A stretch of 64,000 bases of DNA from Alphaproteobacteria bacterium (GTDB taxonomy: Bacteria; Pseudomonadota; Alphaproteobacteria; Reyranellales; Reyranellaceae): positions 1 through 64,000 of the forward strand of contig VGCZ01000005.1 in the NCBI GenBank assembly GCA_016869975.1, written 5' to 3'. Below are positions 25,038-33,704 of this stretch, piece by piece (the stretch's first letter is position 1; each line of letters starts with the position of its first letter). The notes under the pieces are model-generated. The model was not told the origin of the DNA and searched no databases. It saw only the letters and a program-made list of their open reading frames with translations. A program made the position numbers and the translations under genes.

Positions 25038-26249
25038 TTACTTTGCCAGCGCGCGCCCCAGCGAACCGGCACGTGTGATCTTGACGGTTTCGAGGCCCAG
25101 CCAGTCGGCCATCAGGCGTAGTTCGGCGCGCAGGGGCTCGGCGATCTTGGCCGGCTTGGTGCCGGCCTCGGCGTGGGCGGCGTGCACCAGCAGGCGGCTG
25201 TTGGCGCGGTCGGCCTTGAGGTCGACGCGCGCGACCAGGCGGTCGCCGAGCAGGAAGGGCAGCACGTAATAGCCGAACTGGCGCTTCTCGACCGGCGTGT
25301 AGATCTCGATGCGATAGCGGAAGCCGAACAGGCGTTCGGCGCGGTCGCGCTCCCAGACCAGCGGATCGAAGGGCACGAGCAGGGCGCGCGCCTCGATCGC
25401 GCGCGCGAAATGCGCCCGCGGATCGAGATAGGCGGCGCGATCCCAGCCCTCGACCGTCACCGGCAGCAGCTCGCCGGCCTCGACCAGCTCGGCGAGGCGC
25501 GCCTTGGTGTCCTGGGGGCCGAGGCGAAAATAGTCGCGCAGGTCGTATTCGGTGGCGACGCCCAGGGCCTGGGCCGCCCTGAGCAAGAGCGCGCGCTGCG
25601 CGGAGCCCTCGTCGGGCGTGGGCCGCGCCAGCACATCCGCCGGGATCACACGCTCGGTCAGATCGTAGACGCGCTCGAAGGCGCCACGCCGGCCCGAGGT
25701 CGTCACGTCGCCGGCGACGAACAGCCATTCCAGCGCCTGCTTGCCCTCGCTCCAGCCCCACCATTTTCCGGCGCTCTTGCCGCCATCGGTGAGGTCGGCG
25801 GCGGAAAGCGGGCCGCGATCCTCGATCTGCCGACGCACCGCCTCGATGAAGGCGCGGCGCTCCCGGCCATAGCGCATCAGATAGTTCTTGAAGCCGACAT
25901 TTCCGGCGGCTGCGCGCCCCATTCGCCAGCGCAGCAGGGGCTGCGCGTCGAGCGGCAGCAACGAGGCTTCGTGCCCCCAATACTCAAACAGCGTGCGCTT
26001 GCGCCCGCCCCAGGCCTGCCGGTCGAGCAGCGCCGTGTCGTACGGCCCCAGCCGCGAGAACAGCGGCAGATAATGGGCGCGTACCAACACATTGACTGAA
26101 TCGATCTGCAGCAAGCCCAGGCGATCGATCATGCGCCGGAGCTGGCGCACGCCGACCGGGCCATCGGGCCGATCCTCCGCGAATCCCTGCGCCGCCAGGG
26201 CGATGCGACGCGCGGTCGCCGCGGACAGGTTTTCGCGTCTGCGTGCCAT
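25038..26249 (-). CDS. YcaQ/AlkX-type DNA glycosylase family protein
   Basis: A 403-residue winged-helix protein of the HTH_42 family, whose studied members (AlkZ and YcaQ/AlkX) are DNA glycosylases that unhook interstrand crosslinks or bulky alkyl adducts. The catalytic region reads GLLQIDSVNVL with Gln48-Ile-Asp50, which fits the Q-x-D form of the AlkX branch rather than the Q-x-Q form of AlkZ. Further family segments are LFEYWGHEASLLPLD near residue 90, FDPLVWERDRAERLFGFRYRIEIY near residue 310 and FGYYVLPFLLGDRLVARVDLKADR. The ATG at 26249 is preferred over an upstream in-frame codon since the family starts with LSAATARRIAL. It may protect against alkylating damage like ogt further left. 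Confidence 0.87.
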   Translation of the reverse strand: MARRRENLSAATARRIALAAQGFAEDRPDGPVGVRQLRRMIDRLGLLQIDSVNVLVRAHYLPLFSRLGPYDTALLDRQAWGGRKRTLFEYWGHEASLLPLDAQPLLRWRMGRAAAGNVGFKNYLMRYGRERRAFIEAVRRQIEDRGPLSAADLTDGGKSAGKWWGWSEGKQALEWLFVAGDVTTSGRRGAFERVYDLTERVIPADVLARPTPDEGSAQRALLLRAAQALGVATEYDLRDYFRLGPQDTKARLAELVEAGELLPVTVEGWDRAAYLDPRAHFARAIEARALLVPFDPLVWERDRAERLFGFRYRIEIYTPVEKRQFGYYVLPFLLGDRLVARVDLKADRANSRLLVHAAHAEAGTKPAKIAEPLRAELRLMADWLGLETVKITRAGSLGRALAK

Positions 26250-26337
26250 GGCACGGCGCTCCCACGATCCCGGCCGTGCTGTCAATCGTATTGCGGGGCG
26301 ACCGTTCACTTGCCGGATCGATAGCGCTCAGGGCACC

Positions 26338-27387
26338 ATGCCGGGCTTGGAGCACGGCGACGTCGCTGGGGGGAGAATGTTCAGGACCGACCTGTCGCGC
26401 GCGAACAGCCTCGTGCAGCTGGCCGGCCGCGCTCGTCGTGTCACGCCGTGGTACATCGCCCCGTTCGTCGCCGTCCTGGTCTTCGGCGGGCTCGCGCAGT
26501 TCACCGATCTGTTCGGCTACAAGCCACCAAAGGACATGCCGGGCGCCACGCTGTGGGGTGGCCTGGTGCAGTTCCTCGCGCCGCACGCGGCCAGGCCGGT
26601 CGTCGTCTGGCTCAAGGGCATCTCCGATCGAACCTATACGATGTGGATCGGGCCGTTCTTCATGCTGATCGGCTTCGGCATCGCCTGGCTGCTGCTCTAC
26701 CTCTGGGTCCGCCTGGTCGAGTGGCGGCCGTTCCATACCATCGGTCTGGGCCTGCATCGCGCCGGCGTGTCGTTGCTGATCGGCGTTCTGCTGGCGTTGT
26801 TCATGACCTCCGCGGTGATGGTCGGGCTGATGATCGGCGGCCAGCTGCAGCCGCGTATCGCCGCGCCGGGCACCACCGGCGCCGTCGCGATGGCCGGCAT
26901 CACGTTCATGCTGGTGGCCTTCACCGTGCAGGCCTCGAGCGAGGAGGCGCTCTATCGCGGCTTCCTGATGAGTGTGATGTCGTATCGCGCCGGCTTGGCC
27001 GCGGGCATCGGCGTCAGCACCCTGCTCTTCGCGCTGGCGCATTCGCGCAACCATGGCTTCGACGCGCTGGCGGGGTTCAACCTCGTGCTGTTTGCGTTGT
27101 TCGCGGCGCTCTTGTCGCTGCGCACCGGCTCGATCTGGGCCGCCTGCGCCTGGCATACGGTGTGGAACTGGTCGATCGCCAATCTCTGGGGCCTGGCGAT
27201 CAGCGGTCATCCGCCCGATGGCGGCTCGATCATGGCCTGGGATTCCAAGGGCCTGAATCTGTGGACCGGCGGCGACTGGGGACCCGAAGGCGGGCTGGCG
27301 GCCACCATCGTGCTGGCGATCGGCACGCTGGCGTTGTTCTTCTGGCGCGGTCTGGGCGAGCCTGTGGCGAAAGGGGTCCACGCATAG
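26338..27387 (+). CDS. CPBP-family intramembrane glutamic protease
   Basis: An integral membrane protein of 349 residues from the ATG at 26338 (an ATG at 26377 is a possible alternative). The CPBP (CAAX prenyl protease-like, formerly Abi) motifs are all present: Glu202-Glu203 with Arg207 in SSEEALYRGFLM, His235 in LAHSRNHGFD, and His273 with Asn277 in WHTVWNWSI. Eight or so hydrophobic segments surround them. Members cleave substrates inside the membrane or act in bacteriocin self-immunity; the substrate here is unknown. It lies divergently from the glycosylase gene, with 88 bases between the chosen starts. Confidence 0.88.
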   Translation: MPGLEHGDVAGGRMFRTDLSRANSLVQLAGRARRVTPWYIAPFVAVLVFGGLAQFTDLFGYKPPKDMPGATLWGGLVQFLAPHAARPVVVWLKGISDRTYTMWIGPFFMLIGFGIAWLLLYLWVRLVEWRPFHTIGLGLHRAGVSLLIGVLLALFMTSAVMVGLMIGGQLQPRIAAPGTTGAVAMAGITFMLVAFTVQASSEEALYRGFLMSVMSYRAGLAAGIGVSTLLFALAHSRNHGFDALAGFNLVLFALFAALLSLRTGSIWAACAWHTVWNWSIANLWGLAISGHPPDGGSIMAWDSKGLNLWTGGDWGPEGGLAATIVLAIGTLALFFWRGLGEPVAKGVHA

Positions 27388-27441
27388 CGGCCGCGCTCTG
27401 CTATAGTGCGATCACCCTCTTTCAAACAACGGTACGCCACG

Positions 27442-28095
27442 ATGCGTTCCCTCATGTTTCCGCTCGTCGCCGTAACTCTGCTGGCCAGCGCGGCCTTCGC
27501 GCAGACCACGCCTCCCGCCGCCCCGACACCTGCCAATCCGCCACCGGCCACTCCGGCACCCGCCGCGCCGCCCGTCGCGGCGGTACCGCCCGCGCCCGCC
27601 ACGGTTCCGGCCAAGACCGAGATCCTGTGGGACGAGGAAGCCGAGTTGGTGCGCGGCGATCATCCCCTCATCTGGCGTCGGCTGAAGGGCAAGCGCGGGT
27701 CGCTGAAGATCGTCGACGAAGGTGGCCTCTGGAAGATCAGCGGCCGCCATCAGGGACAGACTCCCGAGACCAAGGACGACTATGTCACCATCAAGGGCGT
27801 CATCACCTCGATCACGTCGGGCACCTTCGTGGTCAACGGCGAGATCGAGTTCTTCGCCGCCAAGATGAACAAGGGTGCCGCCTGCCGCATCGCCGGTGAG
27901 TCGCGCTTCTATCGCCGCGGCAACGAGCAGATCTGGCGCCTGCAGGACGGCAACAATCCCTGCAGCGGGCCCAAGGAGGCGCTGGACGTCGCGTTCCGAC
28001 CCGACCAGGTCGCGGCCCGCCCCAAGCCGACCAAGACCGCGCCGACGCCGGTGCCGCCCAAGGTCGCGCCTGTGTCGCCGACGGTGAAGGAGTAG
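27442..28095 (+). CDS. Secreted Pro-rich hypothetical protein
   Basis: A 217-residue exported protein of unknown family. It has a signal peptide (SLMFPLVAVTLLASAAFAQ) and a long Pro/Ala linker (residues 20-55). A compact domain follows with the pattern ILWDEEAELVRGDHPLIWRRLKG, then YVTIKGVITSITSGTFVVNGEIEF and CRIAGESRFYRRGNEQIWRLQ. The two Cys (in GAACRIAG and NNPCSGPK) may form a disulfide bond in the periplasm. The C-terminus is again Pro/Lys rich (KPTKTAPTPVPPKV). The start is the ATG at 27442, immediately before the signal peptide. A TATAGT box 40 bases upstream (27402) may belong to its promoter, but no -35 is visible. Confidence 0.7.
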   Translation: MRSLMFPLVAVTLLASAAFAQTTPPAAPTPANPPPATPAPAAPPVAAVPPAPATVPAKTEILWDEEAELVRGDHPLIWRRLKGKRGSLKIVDEGGLWKISGRHQGQTPETKDDYVTIKGVITSITSGTFVVNGEIEFFAAKMNKGAACRIAGESRFYRRGNEQIWRLQDGNNPCSGPKEALDVAFRPDQVAARPKPTKTAPTPVPPKVAPVSPTVKE

Positions 28096-28102
28096 CGCCG
28101 CG

Positions 28103-28972
28103 GTGGCCGGCGGATCCGCCCGCGATTGGCACGACGCGCAGGTCGCCTACTGGGCCGGCGCCGGTGGCCAAAGCTGGCTGAAGGGCGCGGTGCGCACCGA
28201 AGCGGCGCTCGCGCCGCTGGGCGATCGCGCGCTCGCCGCGGCGGCGGCACGACCAGGCGACCACGTCATCGATATCGGCTGCGGCACCGGTCCAACGAGC
28301 TTGGCTCTGGCGCTCGCCGTGGCGCCTGGCGGCGGGGTGCTGGGATGTGATCTATCACCGATTCTGACCGACGAGGCACGGCGCCGCGCTTTGGCGGCCG
28401 GTGTGAGCAATGTCCGCTTCGCAGCCGGCGACGCCTCGACTTATGCCTTCCAGCCGGCGGCCGCCGACCTGCTGTTCTCGCGCTTCGGCGTGATGTTCTT
28501 CGGCGATCCGGTGGCGGCCTTCCGCCATCTGCGCGGCGCGCTCAAGCCGCGTGGTCGGCTGGTGTTCCTGGTCTGGCGGCCGTTCAAGGAGAATGGCTGG
28601 GCCTTCGTGCCCTTCGCCGCCGCCGGCCCGCTGCTGCCGCAGATGCCGCGCCCGGCGCCCGACGAGCCGGGGCCGTTCTCCTTCGGCGATCCCGAACGGC
28701 CGCGCGCCCTGCTCACCCAGGCGGGCTTCGCGGATATCCGTATCGATCCGATCGACGCGACCATCGCGCTGTCGCGCGGCGGCCTCGACGAGGCGGTCGA
28801 GTCGGCCGTCGAGATCGGTCCATTGTCGCGCCTGCTGAAGGAGGCGCCTGAAGATGTGCGCGACCGCGCCGTCGCCGCCGTGCGCGCGGCGCTCGCCCGT
28901 CACGTGACGACCGAGGGCGTCGTTCTGCCCGCCGCCTGCTGGCTGATCACCGCGCGCAACAGCGCCGCGTAG
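28103..28972 (+). CDS. Class I SAM-dependent methyltransferase
   Basis: A 289-residue cytoplasmic methyltransferase of the UbiE/Methyltransf_11 type, starting at GTG seven bases after the preceding stop. The SAM loop VIDIGCGTGPTSLALAL begins near residue 55, with the acidic ribose-binding Asp in GGVLGCDLS near residue 80. Motif II is DLLFSRFGVMFFGDP near residue 125 and motif III ALKPRGRLVFLVWRPF near residue 150. The pattern SRFGVMFF followed by LVWRP is common in methyltransferases of small molecules; the acceptor is unknown. It may be co-transcribed with the secreted protein upstream and ends 27 bases before a dispersed repeat. Confidence 0.85.
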   Translation: MAGGSARDWHDAQVAYWAGAGGQSWLKGAVRTEAALAPLGDRALAAAAARPGDHVIDIGCGTGPTSLALALAVAPGGGVLGCDLSPILTDEARRRALAAGVSNVRFAAGDASTYAFQPAAADLLFSRFGVMFFGDPVAAFRHLRGALKPRGRLVFLVWRPFKENGWAFVPFAAAGPLLPQMPRPAPDEPGPFSFGDPERPRALLTQAGFADIRIDPIDATIALSRGGLDEAVESAVEIGPLSRLLKEAPEDVRDRAVAAVRAALARHVTTEGVVLPAACWLITARNSAA

Positions 28973-28999
28973 CGCATCGAGCGTTAAGTCGGACGCACC

Positions 29000-29028
29000 T
29001 GTCATCCCGAACGCAGCGAAGGATGACA
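29000..29028. repeat. Dispersed repeat, family 1, short copy
   Basis: TGTCATCC (29000-29007) and GGATGACA (29021-29028) are inverted around CGAACGCAGCGAA. It looks like the 15491 element after loss of its centre: the flank GACGCA before TGTCATCCCGA is shared with the copy near 15485. It lies between a convergent methyltransferase gene and the response-regulator gene. Confidence 0.75.
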
Positions 29029-29056
29029 GGGCGATGCCGATTTGCGACCCGCTTCG

Positions 29057-29746
29057 CTACGGCTGCAGGCGATAGCCACCCTTGTCGGTCAACAGGATCT
29101 GCGCCTGCGTCGGATCCTTCTCGATCTTCTGGCGCAAGCGGTAGATGTGCGTCTCCAAGGTATGCGTGGTGACGCCGGCGTTGTATCCCCACACCTCGCC
29201 CAGCAGTTGGTCGCGGCCGACCGAGCGCGGGCCGGCGCGGTAGAGGTATTTCAGGATCGAGGTTTCCTTCTCGGTCAATCTGACCTTCTTCTTGCCGCCG
29301 TTCTCGACCAGCATCTTGTTCGCGGGCTGGAACTCGTAGGGACCGATCTGCAGGATCGCGTCCTCGCTGCGCTCGTGCTGGCGCAGGTGGGCGCGCAGCC
29401 GCGCCAACAGCACGTTGATGCGGAACGGCTTGGTGACGTAGTCGTTGGCGCCCGAATCGAGACCCAGGATGGCGTCGGCGTCGGTATCGGCGCCGGTGAG
29501 CATGATGATTGGCGCGCGCACACCTTGGCGGCGCATCAGCTTGCAGATATCGCGGCCGTCGGCGTCTGGCAGGGCGACATCGAGCAGGACGGCGTCGTAG
29601 AGCGCGCCCTTGGCCTTCTCCAGGCCCTCGGCGCCCGTCGCCGCCGCCGTGGTGACGAAACCGTCGTACAGATCGAGCTGCTCCGCGAGCACGGCGCGCA
29701 GAGCGGCGTCGTCGTCGACCAGCAGGATCTTCTTGCCTTTGGTCAT
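29057..29746 (-). CDS. OmpR-family response regulator
   Basis: Two-component transcription factor of 229 residues. The receiver domain has the acidic pocket VDDDAAL (residues 10-16), the phosphoacceptor Asp56 in AVLLDVALPDADG, the Thr in IIMLTGAD and the Lys in DYVTKPFRIN near residue 107. The C-terminal winged-helix domain includes LTEKETSILKYLYRAGP, VGRDQLLGEVWGYNAGVTTHTLETHIYRLRQKIE and LLTDKGGYRLQP. No histidine kinase gene is adjacent, so its sensor is elsewhere. The ATG at 29746 is chosen since the receiver begins KILLVDDD at once; an upstream codon at 29803 would add 19 unlikely residues. Confidence 0.93.
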   Translation of the reverse strand: MTKGKKILLVDDDAALRAVLAEQLDLYDGFVTTAAATGAEGLEKAKGALYDAVLLDVALPDADGRDICKLMRRQGVRAPIIMLTGADTDADAILGLDSGANDYVTKPFRINVLLARLRAHLRQHERSEDAILQIGPYEFQPANKMLVENGGKKKVRLTEKETSILKYLYRAGPRSVGRDQLLGEVWGYNAGVTTHTLETHIYRLRQKIEKDPTQAQILLTDKGGYRLQP

Positions 29747-29884
29747 GACACCATCGAGTACGGGTTCAAGGGGTGAAACGGATGCGAGGCGATGCGACGA
29801 CATGCTTATACCATCCTGGGACGCGACCCGGCCATGGTGCGCCAGGTATCGTGGAAATACGCGTCACGTCGCATCACGGATTGG

Positions 29885-30757
29885 TCACGGCACGATCAGC
29901 CCCCGCAGTTCCTCCCAGACCGGCCCGTGCGGGTCGAACAGCCGGTCGAGCACGGAGAAATGATTGTCGCCTGGTGTCTCGATCACCTGGGCCGGCGCCA
30001 CACCCGCTCTGGTCAGGGCCTGGGCATAGTCGCGCGTCTGGCGCACGAGCTCCGGCAGCTCGGCCGCGCCCACGACGAGCACCATCGGCGGTGCCAGCCG
30101 GCCGATGTGGTGGATCGGGCTCAGCCGCCGCGCTTCGGCCGCGTCCATGCGGCAGGCGTCGTTGAGGTAGCACAGGCGGATCGGCTCGAGATCGAACAGG
30201 CCCGATAGCGGCAGGGCGCCGGCCAGCGCGGCGGCGGGCAGGCCGTAGCTGGTCCAGTCGGTATGCGCGAGGGTGGCGGCGATGTGGCCGCCGGCGGAGT
30301 GGCCCGCCACGACGAGCCGCCTGGGGTCGAGGCCGATACTGGCGGCGTTGCCGTGCAGCCAGACCACCACTGTGCGAACCTGCTCGACCAGCTCGCTCAT
30401 GGTCACATCAGGGCACAGGTCATAGGTCGCCGCGATGTAGAGCGCCCCGCTGCCCGTCACCAGCGGCGCGGGGAAGCTGTAGCCGTCCTTGTGATTGCCC
30501 TGCCAATAGCCGCCATGGAAGTAGAGCAGCGCCGGCCGGCCACCGGCCGGGGCCGGCCCGGCCGGACTGAACACATCGAGCCGCTGACGCGGCGAGGGGC
30601 CATAGGCGAGGTCAAGCCGGCAGGGCACGGCTTGCCGCGCCGCCACGCTGGCGGCCTGCCAGCGATCGACGTAGCGCTGGAAATCCGGCGTATGGGCGCG
30701 GTTGTTGTAGGCGGCGTCGAGCCCGGCGCGGTCGAAGGAACGGTAGATCGCGGTCAT
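29885..30757 (-). CDS. Alpha/beta hydrolase, kynurenine formamidase-like
   Basis: A 290-residue serine hydrolase of the esterase/arylformamidase group. The HGG oxyanion motif starts at His81 (LLYFHGGYWQG) and the nucleophile elbow is AGHSAGGHIAA with Ser154. The acid and His of the triad are likely in PPMVLVVGAAELPELVRQT near residue 220 and ETPGDNHFSVLDRL near residue 263. The N-terminal YRSFDRAGLDAAYNNRAHTPDF, a dinuclear-looking start, is common in proteins annotated as KynB-like formamidases, which open N-formylkynurenine in Trp degradation. No other kyn gene is near, so the substrate is not established. It lies divergently from ribA. Confidence 0.85.
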   Translation of the reverse strand: MTAIYRSFDRAGLDAAYNNRAHTPDFQRYVDRWQAASVAARQAVPCRLDLAYGPSPRQRLDVFSPAGPAPAGGRPALLYFHGGYWQGNHKDGYSFPAPLVTGSGALYIAATYDLCPDVTMSELVEQVRTVVVWLHGNAASIGLDPRRLVVAGHSAGGHIAATLAHTDWTSYGLPAAALAGALPLSGLFDLEPIRLCYLNDACRMDAAEARRLSPIHHIGRLAPPMVLVVGAAELPELVRQTRDYAQALTRAGVAPAQVIETPGDNHFSVLDRLFDPHGPVWEELRGLIVP

Positions 30758-30869
30758 GATAACCCCTTGATGGCACTGGCTGTTTCGGCCGGGAAACAGT
30801 CTCGCTGGGCGAGTGTCCTGTTGCGCCGACCCCGTGACTTGGGCGCCTCCTTCGCCTACATATCACGCC

Positions 30870-32042
30870 ATGTCCGTCGCCTCGCTTGCCACGCCTGACG
30901 CCACCACCGTCGCTGCCGCCATCGCGGCGGTCGAGCGGGCGATGGCCGAGCTGCGGCGCGGCGGCATCGTCGTGCTGCGCGACAGTCAGGGCCATGTCGC
31001 GCTGGTCGCCGCCGCCGAAGCGATCAGCGGTGCCACGTTCGAGCGGCTGCAGGCGCTGGGCCGCGACGCGCCCGTGCTGGTGACGACACGTCGCCGGGCC
31101 GAAGCGGTCGGCATCGACATTCCACCGCATATCGCCGGCGGTCTGGGCGACGCCAACGGGCCGATCACGCTCGAGCTGCCCGGCGGCGTGCCGCCCGACA
31201 TCATCCTGAAACCCAACGAGCCGGAGAGCGGCGGCCACGCCGCGCGCCGGCATCTGTCGCGGCCAGTGGCGAGCCATGCGCCCAAGATCGCGCGCGCGGC
31301 GATCGAGCTCGCCAAGCTGGCGCGCCTCTTGCCGGCGGTGGTGATCGGGCCGATGCCGCGCGACGCGCAGGCCAAGCGCCGCGCCTGGGCGGTCGAGCAG
31401 GATCTGATCTACGTCGCCGCGCGCGACGTGCTCGACTACGAGGAGCATTCCGCGCGTGAGCTGCGCGCCGTGGCCGAGGCGCGCGTGCCGCTGGAGAACG
31501 CCGAGAACACCCGCATCCTCGCCTGGCGTCCGAGCGACGGCGGCAAGGAGCATCTCGCCATCGTCATCGGCGAGATCGACGCGATGGAGCCGGTGCTGAT
31601 CCGCCTGCATTCGGAGTGCTACACCGGCGACTTGCTGGGCAGCCTGCGCTGTGATTGCGGCGAGCAACTGCGCGGCGCTATCGCCGAGATCGCGCGCCAC
31701 GGCTCGGGCGTGCTGCTCTATCTCGCGCAGGAAGGCCGCGGCATCGGCCTGGTCAACAAATTGCGCGCCTACCAATTGCAGGACGCCGGCTTCGACACCG
31801 TCGACGCCAACGAGCAGCTCGGCTTCGACGCTGACGAGCGCGTCTACCGGCCGGCGGCGACGATGCTCGCGCGCATGGGCATCAAGCGCGTGCGGCTGAT
31901 GACCAACAATCCACTCAAGATCGGCCAGCTCGAGCAATACGGCATCGAAGTCGCCGAGCGTGTGCCGCACATCTTTCCGGCCAACGGCCACAACGAGAAA
32001 TACCTGCGCACCAAGGCCGAGAAGAGCGGGCATCTGCTCTGA
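30870..32042 (+). CDS. ribA: GTP cyclohydrolase II with degenerate RibB-like N-terminal domain
   Basis: First enzyme of riboflavin synthesis, opening GTP; 390 residues. The C-terminal half is a full RibA: zinc ligands Cys250, Cys261 and Cys263 in ECYTGDLLGSLRCDCGE, the catalytic loop LAQEGRGIGLVNKLRAYQLQD, and LMTNNPLKIGQLEQYGIEV. The N-terminal 190 residues resemble 3,4-dihydroxy-2-butanone-4-phosphate synthase (RibB) in outline: AMAELRRGGIVVLRD at the start and SHAPKIARAAIELAKLARLLPAVVIGPM at the GHTEA region. The acidic RibB motif (DDE-x-R-E) is replaced by DSQGHVALV, so RibB activity is probably lost. A separate RibB would then be needed. Starts at the ATG 30870, divergent from the formamidase-like gene. 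Confidence 0.9.
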   Translation: MSVASLATPDATTVAAAIAAVERAMAELRRGGIVVLRDSQGHVALVAAAEAISGATFERLQALGRDAPVLVTTRRRAEAVGIDIPPHIAGGLGDANGPITLELPGGVPPDIILKPNEPESGGHAARRHLSRPVASHAPKIARAAIELAKLARLLPAVVIGPMPRDAQAKRRAWAVEQDLIYVAARDVLDYEEHSARELRAVAEARVPLENAENTRILAWRPSDGGKEHLAIVIGEIDAMEPVLIRLHSECYTGDLLGSLRCDCGEQLRGAIAEIARHGSGVLLYLAQEGRGIGLVNKLRAYQLQDAGFDTVDANEQLGFDADERVYRPAATMLARMGIKRVRLMTNNPLKIGQLEQYGIEVAERVPHIFPANGHNEKYLRTKAEKSGHLL

Positions 32043-32078
32043 CAAGACGTCCCGCGCCGACCAGCCGCGGCGCGATCC

Positions 32079-32103
32079 GGGCGGCGCATCAGGCGCCGCC
32101 CGC
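32079..32103. terminator. Bidirectional hairpin between convergent ribA and icd
   Basis: A perfect 10-base stem, CGGGCGGCGC (32079-32088) and GCGCCGCCCG (32094-32103), with loop ATCAG. It lies in the 68-base gap between the two stop codons. A U-rich tail is missing on both sides, so efficiency as an intrinsic terminator is uncertain. Confidence 0.7.
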
Positions 32104-32110
32104 GCTCAGA

Positions 32111-33616
32111 CTATTGTCCCTGGCCGAGCGAGAAGCCGGGCTCGCCGTCGAAGGTGTAGAGGTGCTCGGTCTTGACGAAGCCCACCCCGGCGGTCGCGAG
32201 CTGGCGCAGCAGGTCGGCGACCATGTGGCCATTCACTGTCATGCCGGCGTTGACCATGAAGCGGCAGCGCCAGTGGTCGGTGCGGAAGGTCTCGGGCAGG
32301 CCGGCTGGCCAGACCTTCACGCCGCGGTTGGTGATCATGGTCAGGCCGAAGCCCGGTGTCGTCGCGCCCTTGAGACCGGCGGCCAGCACGTCTGCGTCGG
32401 ATCCGGACCAGTCGACGAAGACGTCGATGCCGACCATGGCCTTCTTGGCCGGCTTGGGCCTGATGTAAGGCGCGACCTGAACCGCGCCGGCCGGCGTCGA
32501 GGAGGGCGCGATGGCGGCCAGGGTCCGCGGCGTCTGGCCGAGTCGCTCGATCACCGCGGCCGTGAAACCCTTGGTGCCGACGAGCGCGCCCGAAACTCCT
32601 TGGGCGAAGACGTCGGCGGTGTGGATGCCGTCTTCGAGGGTGCGTAGCCAGGCGTTGTGGATGCGCGCTGCGACTTCGGGTTGCCCGATGTGGTCGAGCA
32701 TCATGACGCTGGCCAGCAGCAGACCGGACGGGTTGGCGACGTCCGTGCCGGCGATCGTCGGCGCGCTGCCGTGGATCGCCTCGAACATCGCGCCATGGGC
32801 GCCGATATTGGCCGAGCCCGCGAGCCCGACCGAGCCCGCGATCTGCGCGGCGATGTCCGAGATGATGTCGCCATAGAGGTTGGAAGTGACGATGACGTCG
32901 AAGTCCTCGGGCGTGTCGGCGAGCCGCGCCGCGCCGATGTCGACGATCAGATGCTCCCGCGCGATCGACGGATACTGCGCGCCGATCTCGTCGAACACCT
33001 TGTGGAAGAGACCATCGGTCATCTTCATGATGTTGTCCTTGGTGAAGCACGTCACCTTCTTGCGGCCATGCGCCTTGGCGTACTCGAAGGCGTAGCGCAC
33101 GATGCGCTCGCAGCCCGGCCGCGAGACCAGCTTCAGGCACTGGTAGACCTCGTCGGTCTGCCGGTGCTCGATGCCGGCGTAGAGGTCCTCCTCGTTCTCG
33201 CGCACGATCACCACGTCCATGGTCGGATGCTTCGTCGCCACGAACGGGTGGTACGACACGCAGGGCCGCACGTTGGCGAACAGGCCGAGCGACTTGCGCA
33301 GGGTCACGTTCAGGCTCTTGTAGCCGCCACCCTGTGGCGTGGTGATCGGCGCCTTGAGGAGGACCCGGGTGCGCCGCACGCTGTCCCACGCGTCGGCGCC
33401 GATGCCGGCGGAGTTGCCCGCGCGGTAGACGCCCTCACCGATGTCGATGGCCTCGATCGCGAGCCGCGCGCCCGCGGCTTGCATGATCTCGAGGCAAGCG
33501 ACCATGATCTCGGGTCCGATGCCGTCGCCCATGGCGACGGTGATCGGCACCGGCGCGCTCTGCGACAGGGCGGTGGATTCGAGGTGCAGCGGCTTGAGGG
33601 CGGTCAGCGTGTTCAT
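32111..33616 (-). CDS. icd: NADP-type isocitrate dehydrogenase, long form
   Basis: Oxidatively decarboxylates isocitrate to 2-oxoglutarate in the TCA cycle; 501 residues. The isocitrate/isopropylmalate dehydrogenase fold is clear: TVAMGDGIGPEIMVACLEI near residue 27, LRKSLGLFANVRPCVSYHP, VIVRENEEDLYAGIEHR and the metal-binding signature NLYGDIISDIAAQIAGSVGL near residue 260. About 150 extra residues follow the core (from AIAPSSTPAGAVQ), matching the C-terminal domain of the long Rickettsia/Thermus-like enzymes and not the eukaryote-like 400-residue enzyme common in alphaproteobacteria. A related 3-carboxylate dehydrogenase function cannot be fully excluded. It is divergent from a LysR gene, which may regulate it. 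Confidence 0.85.
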   Translation of the reverse strand: MNTLTALKPLHLESTALSQSAPVPITVAMGDGIGPEIMVACLEIMQAAGARLAIEAIDIGEGVYRAGNSAGIGADAWDSVRRTRVLLKAPITTPQGGGYKSLNVTLRKSLGLFANVRPCVSYHPFVATKHPTMDVVIVRENEEDLYAGIEHRQTDEVYQCLKLVSRPGCERIVRYAFEYAKAHGRKKVTCFTKDNIMKMTDGLFHKVFDEIGAQYPSIAREHLIVDIGAARLADTPEDFDVIVTSNLYGDIISDIAAQIAGSVGLAGSANIGAHGAMFEAIHGSAPTIAGTDVANPSGLLLASVMMLDHIGQPEVAARIHNAWLRTLEDGIHTADVFAQGVSGALVGTKGFTAAVIERLGQTPRTLAAIAPSSTPAGAVQVAPYIRPKPAKKAMVGIDVFVDWSGSDADVLAAGLKGATTPGFGLTMITNRGVKVWPAGLPETFRTDHWRCRFMVNAGMTVNGHMVADLLRQLATAGVGFVKTEHLYTFDGEPGFSLGQGQ

Positions 33617-33691
33617 GACGATCTCCCGGATGGCGTGGTAGCCGGGAGATAGGCTATCGACGGCATTGACAGAAATTGATAGTAAGCCGGT

Positions 33692-33704
33692 CAGTCATTG
33701 ACTG
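33692..33704. promoter_or_regulatory. Candidate LysR operator palindrome
   Basis: CAGTCA-T-TGACTG is a perfect 13-base palindrome in the 104-base gap between divergent icd and the LysR-type gene, 17 bases before the LysR start. LysR proteins commonly bind interrupted palindromes at such positions. The loose T-N11-A rule is not clearly met, so this is only a candidate. Confidence 0.3.
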
